Below are positions 11,949 to 23,070 of a stretch of DNA of 64,000 nt, piece by piece (within the stretch, counting starts at the first letter, position 1; every line of letters begins with the position of its first letter). Source of the DNA: Camellia lanceoleosa (Eukaryota; Streptophyta; Magnoliopsida; Ericales; Theaceae); NCBI GenBank assembly GCA_025200525.1, contig CM045767.1, positions 4,289,437 to 4,353,436 of the forward strand, written 5' to 3'. A program made the position numbers and the translations under genes. Below the pieces are notes generated by a model that worked only from the letters and a program-made list of their open reading frames with translations, ran no database searches and was not told where the DNA came from.

Positions 11949-12910
11949 GCCTTGAGGCTCTCATCCTCGCCAATTTTCAGAGCCATCAGGGAGTTTACCC
12001 TTAATGGCTGCAACTTGTTCGTAACAAACTTGGACACAAACATCTCGGCCAGGCTCATTCTTGGTATACCAAGCCATTAAATTCAGATATAAGCCAACAT
12101 GAAAGTTTGGATCGGACTTATAGTCATAAATCTGGAACCTAGGCATATGGAACCTCTTTGGGGCCTCAAACCTATCCAACTCCATTGAGAACGGCATTCT
12201 CGACTTGACGGGAGATGTGACCTTGGCGTGTTGTCGCTTTCTTTGGAGGTATTCCCTCAAGTTCTCTTTCACTCGTCCAGGAGCTCGGCTATCAGCAGAC
12301 TTCAGACTCTTTGGCGTGCTGTTCCCGGCGTCGTAGTGTGTCCTCTTGGATTTTTCCTCATTCACTATATCAAAGCAAAGTCCCTTTCCCTAGACGTGCC
12401 GATGTTCTTTGACATAAGTTCCCTTGGTATAAGATGTCCTCTGAGACTTACCTCTCACTGACTCTGCTCGCTCAACATCCCGTGAAGGTCGATGTAAACG
12501 TTCATTTTCCTTGTCATGCTGAGGAACTACTAGGATTGTTTTCTGTCCTCCTTTTTGGGTGTCGGTCTTGGCCATTGGTATCAACCTATCCTGCAACGGG
12601 TATAGTGGTTGCATTACGTTGTTCTACATCATGAAGTTGACAATTGATTATAGGTCTGCCAACTTGTTTGCCATCCTCTTCATCTTATCGTCCCTCCTGA
12701 GGCATTTGTTCTTCCATACTTGGAGGTCGCTTTCGTTGTAATACTCATCTCGGCTTGCTTTCTTCGAGGCGTCTCCCTCTTTGTCGACATCCTTATCCGC
12801 GAGATTCTGATTCCGTGCTCCTTCATTATGGTTTTCTTTCTCGATTTTAGGATCGGCATGTTTACCACTCCTGCTTGGAACATCGTCCCCAATCTTTTCT
12901 CCCTGCTCAC
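11949..12910 (-). pseudogene. Ty3 gag, N-terminal part
   Basis: The minus strand encodes a polar basic N-terminus followed by FHMPRFQIYDYKSDPNFHVG and LNLMAWYTKN, the standard retrotransposon gag core (about 12170-12040). The frame is open from 12365 to 11961 and the upstream part (12614-12390) is joined through one stop. The last codons before the solo LTR encode EDESLKAY. The protein would form the virus-like particle. Breaks and two insertions make it dead. Confidence 0.88.
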
Positions 12911-12937
12911 TGTTGGCTATCTATTCTCTTTAAGTTT

Positions 12938-12953
12938 CCCACAAATGGCGCCA
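12938..12953 (-). promoter_or_regulatory. Primer binding site of the Ty3 element
   Basis: The minus strand reads TGGCGCCATTTGTGGG three bases after the LTR end (spacer ATT). The TGGCGCC start is the usual PBS opening in Tat-type elements and pairs with the 3' end of a tRNA. Its place between LTR and gag supports the assignment. Confidence 0.75.
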
Positions 12954-12956
12954 AAT

Positions 12957-13495
12957 TGTGGGTGTTGATTTCTGACCGCATAACCAAATGGGGAACTCAG
13001 CTGGAGAGTACCGATAGAATAGATTAAACCCAATAACCTGCACAAGAAGATGAGAATCCGACGGTAGTTCGTCTACTCAGGGCACTCCTATGATCAAATC
13101 AGTAATCAATACCTCTTAAAGATAACAAATTATGCTTAAACTCACAAGAAAAAACTTACCTTAGACCTACGAAGGTGCCTTGCTTTTATAACCAGTAGTG
13201 ACCTGATCTCATTAGAAGCCTTACTTCAATGGACTCAACTCAATGTTCATTCTGGACCTTCATATAGATAGAGACAAACTCTTCTTGAGCCTTATCTCTG
13301 TCCAGACTGAGATCCTCCCCTGTTCAAGGACTCATGTCCTTTATTTGCTCATCTTGGATTTCGGTATCTTCGCAGATAACCTCGGCGTAGCCAAGATCAC
13401 CTCGGTGCATGACCAAACCACATGGCACCTCGGCTGACACTTCGGCATCATCTTAGCCATGTGTTGTCATTCACAAAATATGTCCTCACACGACA
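12957..13495 (-). repeat. 5' LTR of the Ty3 element
   Basis: The boundary next to the PBS is TGTGGGTG on the plus strand (CACCCACA on the minus strand). The outer end is placed near 13495 at a CACGACACA string and is uncertain because the partner LTR is not in the window. The region has no open coding frame. It ends close to an Ogre-like LTR remnant that starts at 13669. Confidence 0.6.
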
Positions 13496-13668
13496 CATTC
13501 TAAAACGTCTCCGAAATATTGAAGATGAATAAACTAGATTTATAGCAAAATAATCTGTAAACAATCAATCATGACCCTTTCTTTTTTTGTGACGTATGTA
13601 TTTATATCCTACAATAGAGCCATATTTTTTCTTTGGTTGATCACTTGTTGTCAAAATCTGTATCATAC

Positions 13669-14450
13669 TGTAGACGTCTCATTTTGACTGCCCTTAAGAC
13701 TTGGGCGTTTCATTCCGAACACCCGATGATGAAACGTTATACTGTGCAATTTTTCAAATCTTCAGCAAAAGAATTTAGTTTTGAGCATTTTTTCGTTTTA
13801 GCATATTATATGTGTGTTTGTGTTACCATGTTGAGCATACTACCATGAGGCTACTTGCTTAATTGAAATAATTTTATGAATGCCTGTGGATGAAGGTTAT
13901 ATTACTTAAATTGGAATGACTTTGATTGTTGTATATATGAGCTCATTTTTTTCATTGATGCACATATTCTAAACTCTTTCAAAATCGCATAAGATCAAAA
14001 CAATCTAAAGTAAGTGACGTAGTCTGTACTTGTTTGCTTCACATAATAATGTTAGCATTATTAATAAAACAGAATATGAGGATATAATATCTATAAGATT
14101 CACATTATGATTTAGTAGAGGCCGATCTTTGATTGGGTGAGTGGGATGCTCAATTCATGACCTTCTCCTTTCATACCTAAGTTCCTGAACCAAGACACTT
14201 TGGTTGTGACGGACAAATAGCTTTTGGCACGAGTCACGGGTTTTCTATTTTTTTCAAAAATATTAGGTAGCGACTCTGAAATCTGGTAATGTAGTCCATT
14301 TTTGGCATCTTTGGCGTGATTAATAGATTTTCTAAAAATTTGTCGGATCTGGACTCTCATTCATTTTTCTGTTTCATATTGCATTTGTGAAACCAGATTC
14401 ATAATCATGAGAGTCTGAACTGTAGGGAATCACATTTGAGGAGACTAAAC
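13669..14450 (+). mobile_element. Decayed Ogre-like LTR, internally deleted
   Basis: It begins TGTAGACGTCTCATTTTGAC with the AACACCCGATGATGA word that follows the LTR start in the copies at 58573 and 61139. From about 14110 it matches, in reverse, the left end of the solo LTR at 7265 (AGTAGAGGCCGATCTTTGAT here, its complement near 7600, and GTCTGAACTGTAG near 14410). The copy is only about 0.8 kb, so most of the LTR is deleted. No target duplication was identified. Confidence 0.7.
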
Positions 14451-14479
14451 CCTTCCAAGGAGAGCGAAAAACCAACTAC

Positions 14480-14995
14480 ATATACTAGCATTATTCATCT
14501 CATAAAGACCCACAAGTGAAACAATTTTTTCATCATCACTTTCATCATTAGAGGATGAGAAAGAAGAGGATGATGAAAAATCAGTGAACAAATAAGAAGT
14601 TAAAGATATCATTATGCTCTGATTTTCTGTTATGAGTTGGTTCCAGATACAATGTTGTTTGTTGGGTTTATTTACATAGTTTCATCTGTTTATATATATA
14701 TATATATATATCTTTTTGTGGGAAATAATTAATGGAGGTAAAAAGCAATTGAAAATAATTGATGGAGGGAAAAACAAATAACAAAGGAATCGAGGGAAAC
14801 AAAAATGGAGGGAAAAAGAATTTTCGGAATCGATGGATTACACTTGCGGGTCAACCTGCCGGACTTCTGCCTGGTCGTCCTCCTGGTTGACCAGTGTGTT
14901 AATGACAGCCAAAAATGCTCCGTTGGAGTGCTGCATATCAGATGGAGTTTTTACTCAAATTTGGTGAAATAAATGATAAACCGTTAGAGATGAAC
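14480..14995 (-). mobile_element. PIF/Harbinger 5' end fragment
   Basis: On the minus strand 14995-14905 matches the left terminal region of the Harbinger element at 45213 (ATCTCTAACGG, then AAATTTGAGTAAAAA, then CAGCACTCCAACGG). Next is a GC-rich patch with GGTCAACCAGG, and at 14640-14510 the start of the transposase gene, an acidic-serine stretch of alternating TCATC codons. The match stops near 14480. It is a truncated relative, not a functional copy. Confidence 0.7.
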
Positions 14996-15039
14996 ATCAC
15001 CTCTAAACTTAAGATGTGATAGATAAATATAAGTATACT

Positions 15040-15439
15040 GGTTTTGAAATAAATGAAAGATAAGTGTTTGAAAAGAATTTTCAAAATTTAAAAATTTGTT
15101 TGGTTGTATATTTTGAAAATAATTTTGTAATTTTGTAATAGTTGGAGTTTTGTAGTTTGATTTGAGATGATTTATATTTTTTTTTTCTTTGTAGTTGAAT
15201 AGATGGGTGTGAGAGAAAAAATAATTGATTGATGTGTATGATGTGAGAGAATGAGAGAGGAGAGAAAAAAAATAATTGATTGTTGTGTAGAATGTGAGAG
15301 AAGGAAAGAAAAGATAGAAAAAGTGATTGAAAACAGTTTAAAAAAATTATAAACCAAATAAATTTTGAATTTTGAACAAACTTTTTTTAAAATTTTTTAT
15401 TTCAAAAATTAATTTAAAAATCTCACCAAACACAGCCTA
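15040..15439. mobile_element. Probable Tourist-type MITE, related to that at 53500
   Basis: The segment ends CCAAACACAGCCTAA, the common Tourist terminus next to a TAA target. Internally it has GAGAGA-rich words and a TGATTGATGTGTATGATGTGAGAG block very like the MITE at 53500-53789. The left terminus is unclear, so the start is approximate. There is no coding sequence. Confidence 0.5.
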
Positions 15440-15574
15440 AGTGTTTGCGTAACTAAACTACAATTTCAAATGTTTATTTTTTAATATAATATATGGGTTA
15501 AGTGGGTATGAAATTTTATTTCAAATTTTTATTTTTTTAATTTAATATATGAGTTAAGTGGGTTTGGAATTTTA

Positions 15575-15843
15575 GGCCAAGTTTGGCATGTATCAAAAAA
15601 GTCAAAAAGTCAAAAAATTATTCAAAAAGTTAAAAAGTTAACACTATTCACTAAAAGTCAACAATTACGACTGCACAATTCTCAATACTATTTTTTCCCT
15701 ACAAATCAATTTTTATAATTTTTTATTACACATTTTTTCATAAAAAGTCAAAAAGTTAACCCAAACAACCATATTTTCTTCCTCAATTTTTTAGTCCAAA
15801 AAGACAAAAAGTACACTTAATTAGGACACCGCCAAACAACCCC
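15575..15843. mobile_element. Tourist-type MITE, copy 1 (269 bp)
   Basis: Ends are GGCCAAGTTTGGCATG and GCCAAACAACCCC, imperfect inverted repeats, flanked by TTA on both sides (15572-15574, 15844-15846). The interior closely matches the element at 26804-27057, with shared AAAAGTCAACAATTACG and AAAAGACAAAAAGTACACTT words. The 3-bp TTA duplication is the PIF/Harbinger signature. Confidence 0.85.
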
Positions 15844-16074
15844 TTAATATTATTTTAGAGTTAGATTTTGGGATGAGAGTTTTAAGTATGATGTTGATTG
15901 AGTCTTTAGAAATTGATTATTTTAATTAATTTTTTAAATTTATTATAAATAAATAAAAAAATAATGTGATAATATCTAGTAATTTTTATTTTTTATTTTT
16001 TTATAACTAAAACCTATGAAGTTTGTGTACAATTTTAATTATTTTTTATAACTAAAACCAAAACATATAATTAA

Positions 16075-16208
16075 GGGTTGGTTTGAGATGTTCTAAAAAA
16101 ATATATTTTTTATCTTTTTACAAAAAAAATGTACAGAAAAATAAAAAAATAATTTAATAAAAAAAAATAAAAAAAAAATAAATTATATAATTTATGTCAA
16201 ACCAACCC
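16075..16208. mobile_element. Short Tourist-type MITE (134 bp)
   Basis: It starts GGGTTGGTTTGA and ends TCAAACCAACCC, a perfect 12-bp inverted repeat, with TAA on each side (16072-16074 and 16209-16211). The interior is A-rich. Length, termini and target site fit a Harbinger-type MITE. Confidence 0.88.
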
Positions 16209-16399
16209 TAAAACGTTTTTTCTAGCACAGTGTTTTGCGTCGACCCGGTCCTTACCTTACCTGATTTGGGGCTAGGGGAGCTTAACATCATTATCTCAAA
16301 AAGTAACCGAATGTCAAAATGTCATTTTCATCTATAATCAGTACGCATTCAAATCAAATGAACCTTAAAATTATTATTATTTTTTTAAAAAAAACCCCA

Positions 16400-16610
16400 A
16401 GAATTCTCCTTAGAGAAATTTAAGTATCTTCAAAAAAAAATTTAAAAAGTCAAAAAATAACTATCATATTTAAGTTATATTATCTTATTTAAGTCACATC
16501 ACCTCTCTAACACATTACTTCAAACTTAACCCAAATCCAATCCATATTTCATAAAAAGTTAAAAAGTACACTTATTTAGTCTTCTCAAACTTAACCTTAG
16601 ATAGATGAAT
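16400..16610. other. Diverged relative of the 15575 MITE
   Basis: Words such as AAAAAGTTAAAAAGTACACT, CATAAAAAGTTAAAAAG and CTCAAACTTAACC resemble the right half of the MITEs at 15575 and 26804. No clean ends or target site were found. The surrounding DNA up to 17200 is AT-rich with runs of A or T and no recognisable gene. Confidence 0.4.
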
Positions 16611-17215
16611 TTTTTTTAAAAAAAATAATAATAATGGAACGTGTTGGGTGTAAGTGAGAGTTGTATTCCAAGCCACAATTGTCACTTGCAATACTTATAC
16701 CTCCATCAATTTTTTTTTAAATTTTTTTTTATTTATTTGTTTCGTTTAAATTTTATCATTTACTTCAATAAAAAAAGAGAATACTATATACAAGTAGATT
16801 TTAATCTAATTTTCTATAAGTCTCACTTGTGTTTTTATGTCTAGTGATAAAATTTTGTCAATATACGATATTAGTCCAATAAAATTTTTGATATAGATAT
16901 ATTTTAGGAGAAAGTAAAACCCAGTGGGCTTTTGGAAAAAATAATTACAAATATATAGCAAAGTTTAGAATTTTAATTATTAATATTTATAAAATTTACA
17001 ACTGCTGTATTATTATATATATATATATATATATTTATTTTTTTATTTTTTTACACTGAATTGCTATTTCCCCTATATTTAAAGATGCAAAATATAATTC
17101 ATACATGTGATATGTGGCACAAATAGAAACTAGATTAATGTTTTGCACCTCGAAAATTTTTCCCCGAATCACTGAATCAAGCAGCGTCGTTTGATGATTT
17201 TTTTTTTTTTCAACA

Positions 17216-17540
17216 GAGAGCAGAGAGAGAGAGAGAGAGGAGAGAGAGAGATCGGGGAAGAGGAGGAAGAAAAGAGAGGGGAAGAAGCTCGTCGCCAGCT
17301 TGAAGCTCGTCGCCCGATCGCCTCATGACGCCTGCGATGTCGCCTCACGCAGCGTCGCCTCCGCCTCCGCCCCCAGCCTCCCGCCTCTCTTCCTCCCTCC
17401 TCCCTCCTTCTCTTCTTCTTCTCTCCTTCGCTTTCTTCTTAAAATGGAAAAAAAAAAAAAAACACGAAACGACGTCGTTTCGTCGATTAGAGGGATTCGG
17501 GGGAAGGGGATTCGAGGTCCCAATCGCAGTTGTAGAAACT
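17216..17540. other. GA-rich and GC-rich low-complexity block
   Basis: A (GA)n run (about 17218-17250) leads into a CpG-rich and pyrimidine-rich stretch (17290-17430), then an A-run and the palindrome AAACGACGTCGTTT near 17465. Open frames of 66-104 codons here encode only Pro/Ser/Leu-rich or Lys-rich low complexity and are not credible proteins. It could be a remnant of a transcript leader; nothing downstream supports a gene. Confidence 0.5.
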
Positions 17541-17559
17541 AATGAAATTTCTATTACCT

Positions 17560-18032
17560 CAACTTTTCAAACATGTATTACAAGATCCTCAAAATATTAT
17601 TGCATGTATGAGACTTATTTTGGTGCAATTTTATGTTAAAGTTAAAAAGTTGATTATTAGAAAGTTAGAGTTTTAAGAAATTTTAGATCATAATTTTTTT
17701 TTAATCTTATGTACACTATTTTTTCTTAATTAACTGTAAATAAAAGTTATACTAATTTATTATAAGTTAAAAATTGATAATCAATAAACAAAAGCTAAAA
17801 ACATACCTTTTCCAATTTTTAAGTAATTTTCTTTTTTTAATACTTATTTAAGATATTTATGCTTAATAAGTTATGCAAAAATTGTAGTAAGCAGTCTAAC
17901 AGATGCTCTCACAATAATTTTTTTTTTTTTTTTAAACAACTCAAATAAATTGCATCAACAACACAATATGACACGAATTTCTACAATAAAATTAAAAAAA
18001 AAATCATAAAAGTTCAAATAAATTACACGAAA
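17560..18032. other. AT-rich intergenic DNA
   Basis: Nothing coding is visible. The stretch contains T and A runs (17922-17934) and short AT-rich words only. Confidence 0.6.
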
Positions 18033-18041
18033 CATTTTAGG

Positions 18042-18369
18042 ATAAATTACAAATGTATTCCTTGGGGTTTACTTAAAATACAAATTGTTCCTTGTGATTT
18101 TAAAAATTACATTCCGGCCCTTGAAATTTCTAATTTCATAACAAATAACCTATTTTATTAATAAATTATTAAGTTAATTAATAATTTTTAATGATGTCAA
18201 AAATTTATTTTAATTAATAATTTAGGTAATTTTATTATTGTATAGGAGATCAATTAGGGATTTCGTTTTTTTAAATTAAAAAATTATGATAAGAAGTATT
18301 TGTAATTTTTCAAATCACAAGGACAATTTATATCTTAAACAAACTTTAGAATGTGTTTTTGTAACTCAG
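18042..18369. mobile_element. Mutator-type MITE with long inverted repeats (328 bp)
   Basis: The left 75 bases (ATAAATTACAAATGTATTCC, then CCTTGTGATTTTAAAAATTA) are an inverted match to the right end (TAATTTTTCAAATCACAAGG ... GTAACTCAG). Flanks CATTTTAGG (18033-18041) and CATTTTATA (18370-18378) look like a 9-bp target duplication with two mismatches. Long inverted repeats and a 9-bp target fit the Mutator group. A larger relative lies at 20040-20965. Confidence 0.75.
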
Positions 18370-18378
18370 CATTTTATA

Positions 18379-18960
18379 ATGGGCTTGGCTTTTCTCTTGT
18401 CCAAATGTTCAGGCCCGTGAAACTCATCACAAATCTCATTTCAATAATTTGAATAGTTTATTTTATCGGGTCTGTGCTATTCTCTCGTTCAAATCTATAC
18501 TAGCAGGAACCCAACTCTTTTATAATTCTTTATCAAGTCTGTGGGCTTTGCCTAAAATTTGTTCGATCTATGTGAACAAATGCTTTGTAGTGGTCTTGAA
18601 ATTAATCATTGTGTACGTAAGATGTAGTCATTAAAAACAGAACACAAAAAACCTCTTTTATAATTCTCGTAATTTGTGTAGCTTTCACCCATGAGATGCG
18701 AGCCTGTTTGTTAAGGTTTATTTTTAACTTATTTAAGTTTTTAATTTAATTTAACTATTTTAGTGTATTTAGTTCAATTTAATAATACAGATTATAACTT
18801 TTAGTAAGTTAAAAATTAACTTTTTCTTTAAGTGTGAGAGGAGAAGTTTTTTCTTTTAGCTTAATTGCGCAGCTGTCATTTGAGAGCTAAAATTACTTAA
18901 ATGCCCTTCATCAATTTGAAATATTACCAAATTGTCACTATATAAACAACAAAAGGTCAC
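18379..18960. other. Intergenic DNA, no gene seen
   Basis: AT-rich with no conserved frame; the 61-codon open frame at 18449 has no recognisable features. Confidence 0.6.
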
Positions 18961-18967
18961 CGTTCAC

Positions 18968-19240
18968 TTTGAGAGAGAGAGAGGTCTACTCTCTCTCTCT
19001 CTCTTTCACTAGAGCTTTCTCCAGCGTTGTAAACCATCGCGATGCGATCTGAAACCCTCATTCTCTTTCTCTCTTTCTTCGCAATCGATCTGAAACCATT
19101 GCGATCTGAAACCATTGCGATTTGAAACCCTCTCTCTCTCTCTTCGCGATCTGAAACCATCACGATCTGAAACCCTCTCTCTTTGCGATCTGAAACATTG
19201 CAATCTGAAATCCTCTATCTTTCTTCGCGATCAACCCTAG
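18968..19240. repeat. Pyrimidine-rich minisatellite with GCGATCTGAAACC units
   Basis: The word GATCTGAAACC or a close variant occurs at least eight times between 19045 and 19215, separated by ATTGC or by CTCTCTCTC tracts. Units are about 15-18 bases and irregular. Minus-strand frames here (18957-19203) are shadows of the repeat, with iterated SDRNGFRS peptides. Confidence 0.75.
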
Positions 19241-19249
19241 CTCTCTTTG

Positions 19250-20030
19250 TGTTCTCTCCGGTTTTGCAGAGGGCGGTCAACGGTAGCTAGGGCTCCGGCA
19301 GTGGCTAGGGTTTGGTATGAATTAATAAATCAAATTATTGTAATGAATTAATAAATTAAAAAAAACTTAGCAATTTTTATTTTATTAATTTGTATTGTAA
19401 TTAAAAAAATCACAATTTTTATTTCACAATTATTGATATAAATTGCACAATTTAAATAAAGAAATAAATTGCACAATTTTATTTCAATTAAATAACTTCT
19501 ATTAAAAGAATTTTATAATATAAAATTCTTTTTTTAAAAAAAAATTGTTGCTAATTGATATTAATGAAAAAAAATTGAAATAACTTCTATTAAATGAAAT
19601 AAAAAAAATGACCATTGTTATAATGAAATGAAAACTAAAGAAAGAGAGAGATTAACCACTATTAATGAAATAACATTATTAACTTCTATTAATGAAATAT
19701 TTTTTTTTTAAAATTAAAATTGAAGAAAATAAAAAAATAATAATTTTTATATCTTGTAAGGACAAAAATGACATTACACAACAAAAAGTTATTTTATAAT
19801 TTATTTAACAAACACTACTCAATAATTTAAATCTTGAATCCAACAGTTACACCAAACAGATTAACAGTTTCTGATTAAAGTCATACTCTATAATATGTTT
19901 TAATAGCCACACCAAATGGGGCCGACATATATACCTAGGAGCAGGGATTGAAGCAACAAGAATGTTACGCATTATAAAATAAATATTAGGAAATTTTTTA
20001 TAAAATTAATTGAAGGGTGATTGCATAATA
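19250..20030. other. AT-rich intergenic DNA
   Basis: Repeated ATTAATGAAATAA-type words and A runs, no coding signal. A CACCAAATGGGG string near 19910 could be the end of an old MITE but no partner was confirmed. Confidence 0.5.
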
Positions 20031-20039
20031 TATAACAAA

Positions 20040-20965
20040 GAGTAAATTATATTGACACTCCCTAAGGTTTTTATTAAATACAGATCCTTCCTCATATTTA
20101 AATTACACTTATTTTTTGTCAGATTAAAATAACATATTTGCCCTTTAACTTTTATATATATAAAATAATAAAATAATAAAGATATTTTATTCAAGTCATT
20201 TCAAGGAAAATAACAATCATCTTCTTTGGTTTTACTCATACAAAAAAATTAAGTTTTTTTTAATATTATTTTTCGTGTTTTTTTTTTATAAATATTTTAA
20301 GCAATTTTTTTATTTTTTTATTTTTAGATACACATAATCTAGATATACTTAAGAAGTATAATATTTTGTGTGTGTGTGTTTTTTTAAATTCACCAAATAC
20401 AAAATAAATAAAAAAATAAAAAATTAAATTCATTATCTTATTTTGTTGTATTCAATGATTTTTTTTATATAAATTTTATACTTTTTAAATATATTTGGAT
20501 TAAATTGATCTAATCTAGATATAACAGTGAAAATAAAATGAAAAATTATATTCATATATAAAAATTTATACAAAAAATCATAAAAATATTGTGATAGTAA
20601 TATTATTGTAAATATAAATCATATTTATGGGTATTTTATTTTAAAGTAAAAGGTCACCATTAAGTTATACTATTATGCTTGAAATTTTTATATAAAGTTT
20701 ATGTTTGTATATCATTACTCAATAAGAATATGTTCGAGTAAAATTTAATGATGAAAAGTTGTAGAACGTAATCATGATATAGGAAAAAGAAATGGTTGGA
20801 AAAAGAACAAAATGGTTATTTAAAAAATTTTAAGACATGACATCAATAATCTAAGGATAATTTGTAATGAGACTATAAATCTCAAGAAAAGAAATATAAA
20901 ATTTAAAATATGATGAGAAATCTGTATTAAATAGAAATTTTAAAAAATGTCAATGTAATTTACCT
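20040..20965. mobile_element. Mutator-type non-autonomous element (926 bp)
   Basis: The left end GAGTAAATTATATTGACA matches the inverted right end AGGTAAATTACATTGACA, and similarity continues for about 65 bases (shared ATTAAATACAGAT). Flanks TATAACAAA (20031-20039) and TATAATAAA (20966-20974) are a 9-bp target duplication with one mismatch. It has no transposase; the interior is AT-rich with T runs and a GT repeat near 20365. Small frames within it are not genes. Confidence 0.82.
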
Positions 20966-20984
20966 TATAATAAAAAAACACAAA

Positions 20985-21425
20985 AAATTGTTTTGAAAAA
21001 TAAATTAAAAACTGATTTATTGATTTTTTAAAAAATATATATATATAAAAAATAGAGAGATATGATCGTCTTTACCCCCAAAAAAAAAAAAAAAAAAAAA
21101 ATAATGAAATTTGTCAAAAGAGGCCAAACTAATCGAGGAGTAAATAATCTTCATAATATTGTTGAAATAATAAACAATTCACCAAACTTTCTCTCTCTCA
21201 AACACTCTTTTCTTTCATGTGTACTTTTGCTTTCTGTCACTTGTAAAAGTTGAATGCTACAAACACTCTGTCCCTTTCTTCTCCACTCGTTTTTTGTGTT
21301 TCTGTTTTCATTTTTTATTTATTTTATTTTACACATTTTTTTTTTCTGCTATGTGCTCCTAGCCTCAATAAACTGTCCTCCTCACAGAGAAAGAGAGAGA
21401 AAGAAAGAACACCCATTTCTATCTC
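20985..21425. other. AT-rich DNA upstream of the SPL gene
   Basis: Contains an A run at about 21079-21102 and pyrimidine-rich DNA. Open frames here encode only low-complexity Phe/Leu/Ser peptides. It is the likely distal promoter of the SPL gene. Confidence 0.5.
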
Positions 21426-21429
21426 TTCA

Positions 21430-21433
21430 TTCT

Positions 21434-21472
<39 letters not shown>

Positions 21473-21592
21473 CTGTCTATTTATATATATGGGAAATTAC
21501 TACATTATTCATGTATTAATGTAGTATGTCTCTTTTGTTCTATCATGTATATCTCTTTTCACTTACTTACGCATACACTGTAGCCCCTTTTC

Positions 21593-21627
<35 letters not shown>

Positions 21628-21690
21628 GATCTACTATAATGGAATCGGTGTCAGAGAATGAGCGGCTGAGAAGCTCAAGTTAGTCATCTT
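21430..21690 (+). promoter_or_regulatory. Probable promoter/leader of the SPL gene with (CT)n and a short uORF
   Basis: CT tracts at 21432-21455 and 21594-21624 flank TATATATA runs (21457-21490). Directly after the second tract a 14-codon open frame starts at ATG 21639 (MESVSENERLRSSS) and ends in TAG at 21681-21683. CT-rich leaders and short upstream ORFs are common in long plant 5' leaders. The distance to the coding exon (1.4 kb) implies at least one leader intron. Transcription start and splicing are inferred, not shown. Confidence 0.4.
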
Positions 21691-23070
21691 TTCTCTTGCA
21701 CTTATCTGCAAAACACTCACTGTGCTTTCCTTCTTTCATTTAGGTTTATGTGTGTCTATATATTACCTTCTCTCTTTAACCTTTAATCCCTCATTCATAA
21801 GCATTTTTGGTGAATTGGGTGCTTTGATTTCTGAGGTATGTTCAATACCCATCTTTTAATTTCACCTATCTCTGAATTTACTATTCCAATTTCACCATTA
21901 GAACTTTATATAGTATTGTTGTTAGGCTTTAGTTTTTCTTGGTTTCCCTACATTTTTTCTTTTTTTTTTTTTGGGAAAAAGACAAAATAGGATATGATGT
22001 TGTGACAACAAACAGCTGAAATTAAGGTAATGCTTCTCTTCAATCACTGGACAAAAGTGCTGTTATGCAACTTCCACATCATGTTGTGATTTCTTTTATT
22101 TTTCTAGATTAGCACAGTACTTTGACATAATTAGAATATAATTTGTTATGTTAGCAATTAATACAATGCATGAAAAAAGCATTTGTAAAAAAAATCATTA
22201 ATTTATACCCGTTTTATTGGTGTCCTTTTTCAATCATGGTTTGGTTGAGCTGACGGTAATTATTCAATAGTCGTAAAGCACCAACTCAACACGTTTTTTA
22301 TATCTTCAAATTAGCTTGTTTAACTGTGATATCCACTTCAAGTTAATTATCTTGTTTAGGGTTGGAGAACCACTTATTTTATAGTTTGTGTTTAATTTCT
22401 AATGTGAAAGGGGATGTATTTGATTCGGGGATAATCGAAAAGCCTGTTACTTGATAGTCTTTATCATTTAGATAGAATATAGGTTAATGCCCTTTTGTTC
22501 TGCATCAAATGCCTTATTGCAAATTTGGAGGCCTTTTTAAGTTACATAGTAAACGTTACACAAATTCTCAATTCTCCAAACATGGCCAAATGGAAGCTAA
22601 TAGCCCTTTTGGTGTTGGGAAAACTTATAGGATGACTAAGAAAAATTTATGTCATCTCTGTGGTTTTAACTTTGTTTTTTTTTAATCAGCAACAAAAGAA
22701 GATATTTTATTAAATAAAAAAATGAAATGCAAAAAGAGGGGACAAGAAGTCCATCAAATAAAAGAGAAAAAAAGAAGAAAATGCATAAAAGAGCAAGCAA
22801 TCTCATATTCTACAAAATCTCTCCAATCCCTAGAAACTATAAATTTAGATGCCTTGGATTTTGATTTTCCATAAAAATTAAGCCCCGATGATTACCATTC
22901 TTGTTTTTATTTCGGCAAATGTGTTAATGGACTAGGTTGAGAAACTTGATACAAAAGTTTTTTGGGCTATATTTGAAGACTACACTTTGGGACTTGGCTA
23001 AATTGAAGAAGCAAGACACACTCAACATTGCTTAGAAGTGCAGAGGAAAGGAAGTTGCTTTGTGGACTTG

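Larger units (their letters stand above)
312..13497 (-). mobile_element. Ty3 Tat-type LTR retrotransposon, nested and decayed
   Basis: Read on the minus strand the order is 5' LTR (about 13495-12957), PBS, gag, protease, RT, RNase H, a second RNase H and integrase. That is the Ty3 order, and the second RNase H before the integrase is typical of the Tat lineage. No chromodomain is seen after the integrase. Two solo LTRs interrupt gag (4526-7016 and 7265-11943); removing them with one copy of each target duplication rejoins the gag frame. Many TGG-to-TAG/TGA stops and frameshifts show it is dead. The 3' LTR is not visible and should lie left of the window or be lost. Confidence 0.88.

Noticed and set aside
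17300..17639. Overlapping frames of 66-104 codons in the CpG-rich block
   Set aside because: Low-complexity Pro/Ser/Leu or Lys-rich peptides on both strands, with no homology or splice context.
18957..19203. Minus-strand frames encoding repeated SDRNGFRS peptides
   Set aside because: Direct product of the GATCTGAAACC minisatellite and CT tracts.
21250..21583. Plus-strand frames of 89 and 109 codons upstream of the SPL gene
   Set aside because: Encoded by CT and TA microsatellites; hydrophobic low complexity only.
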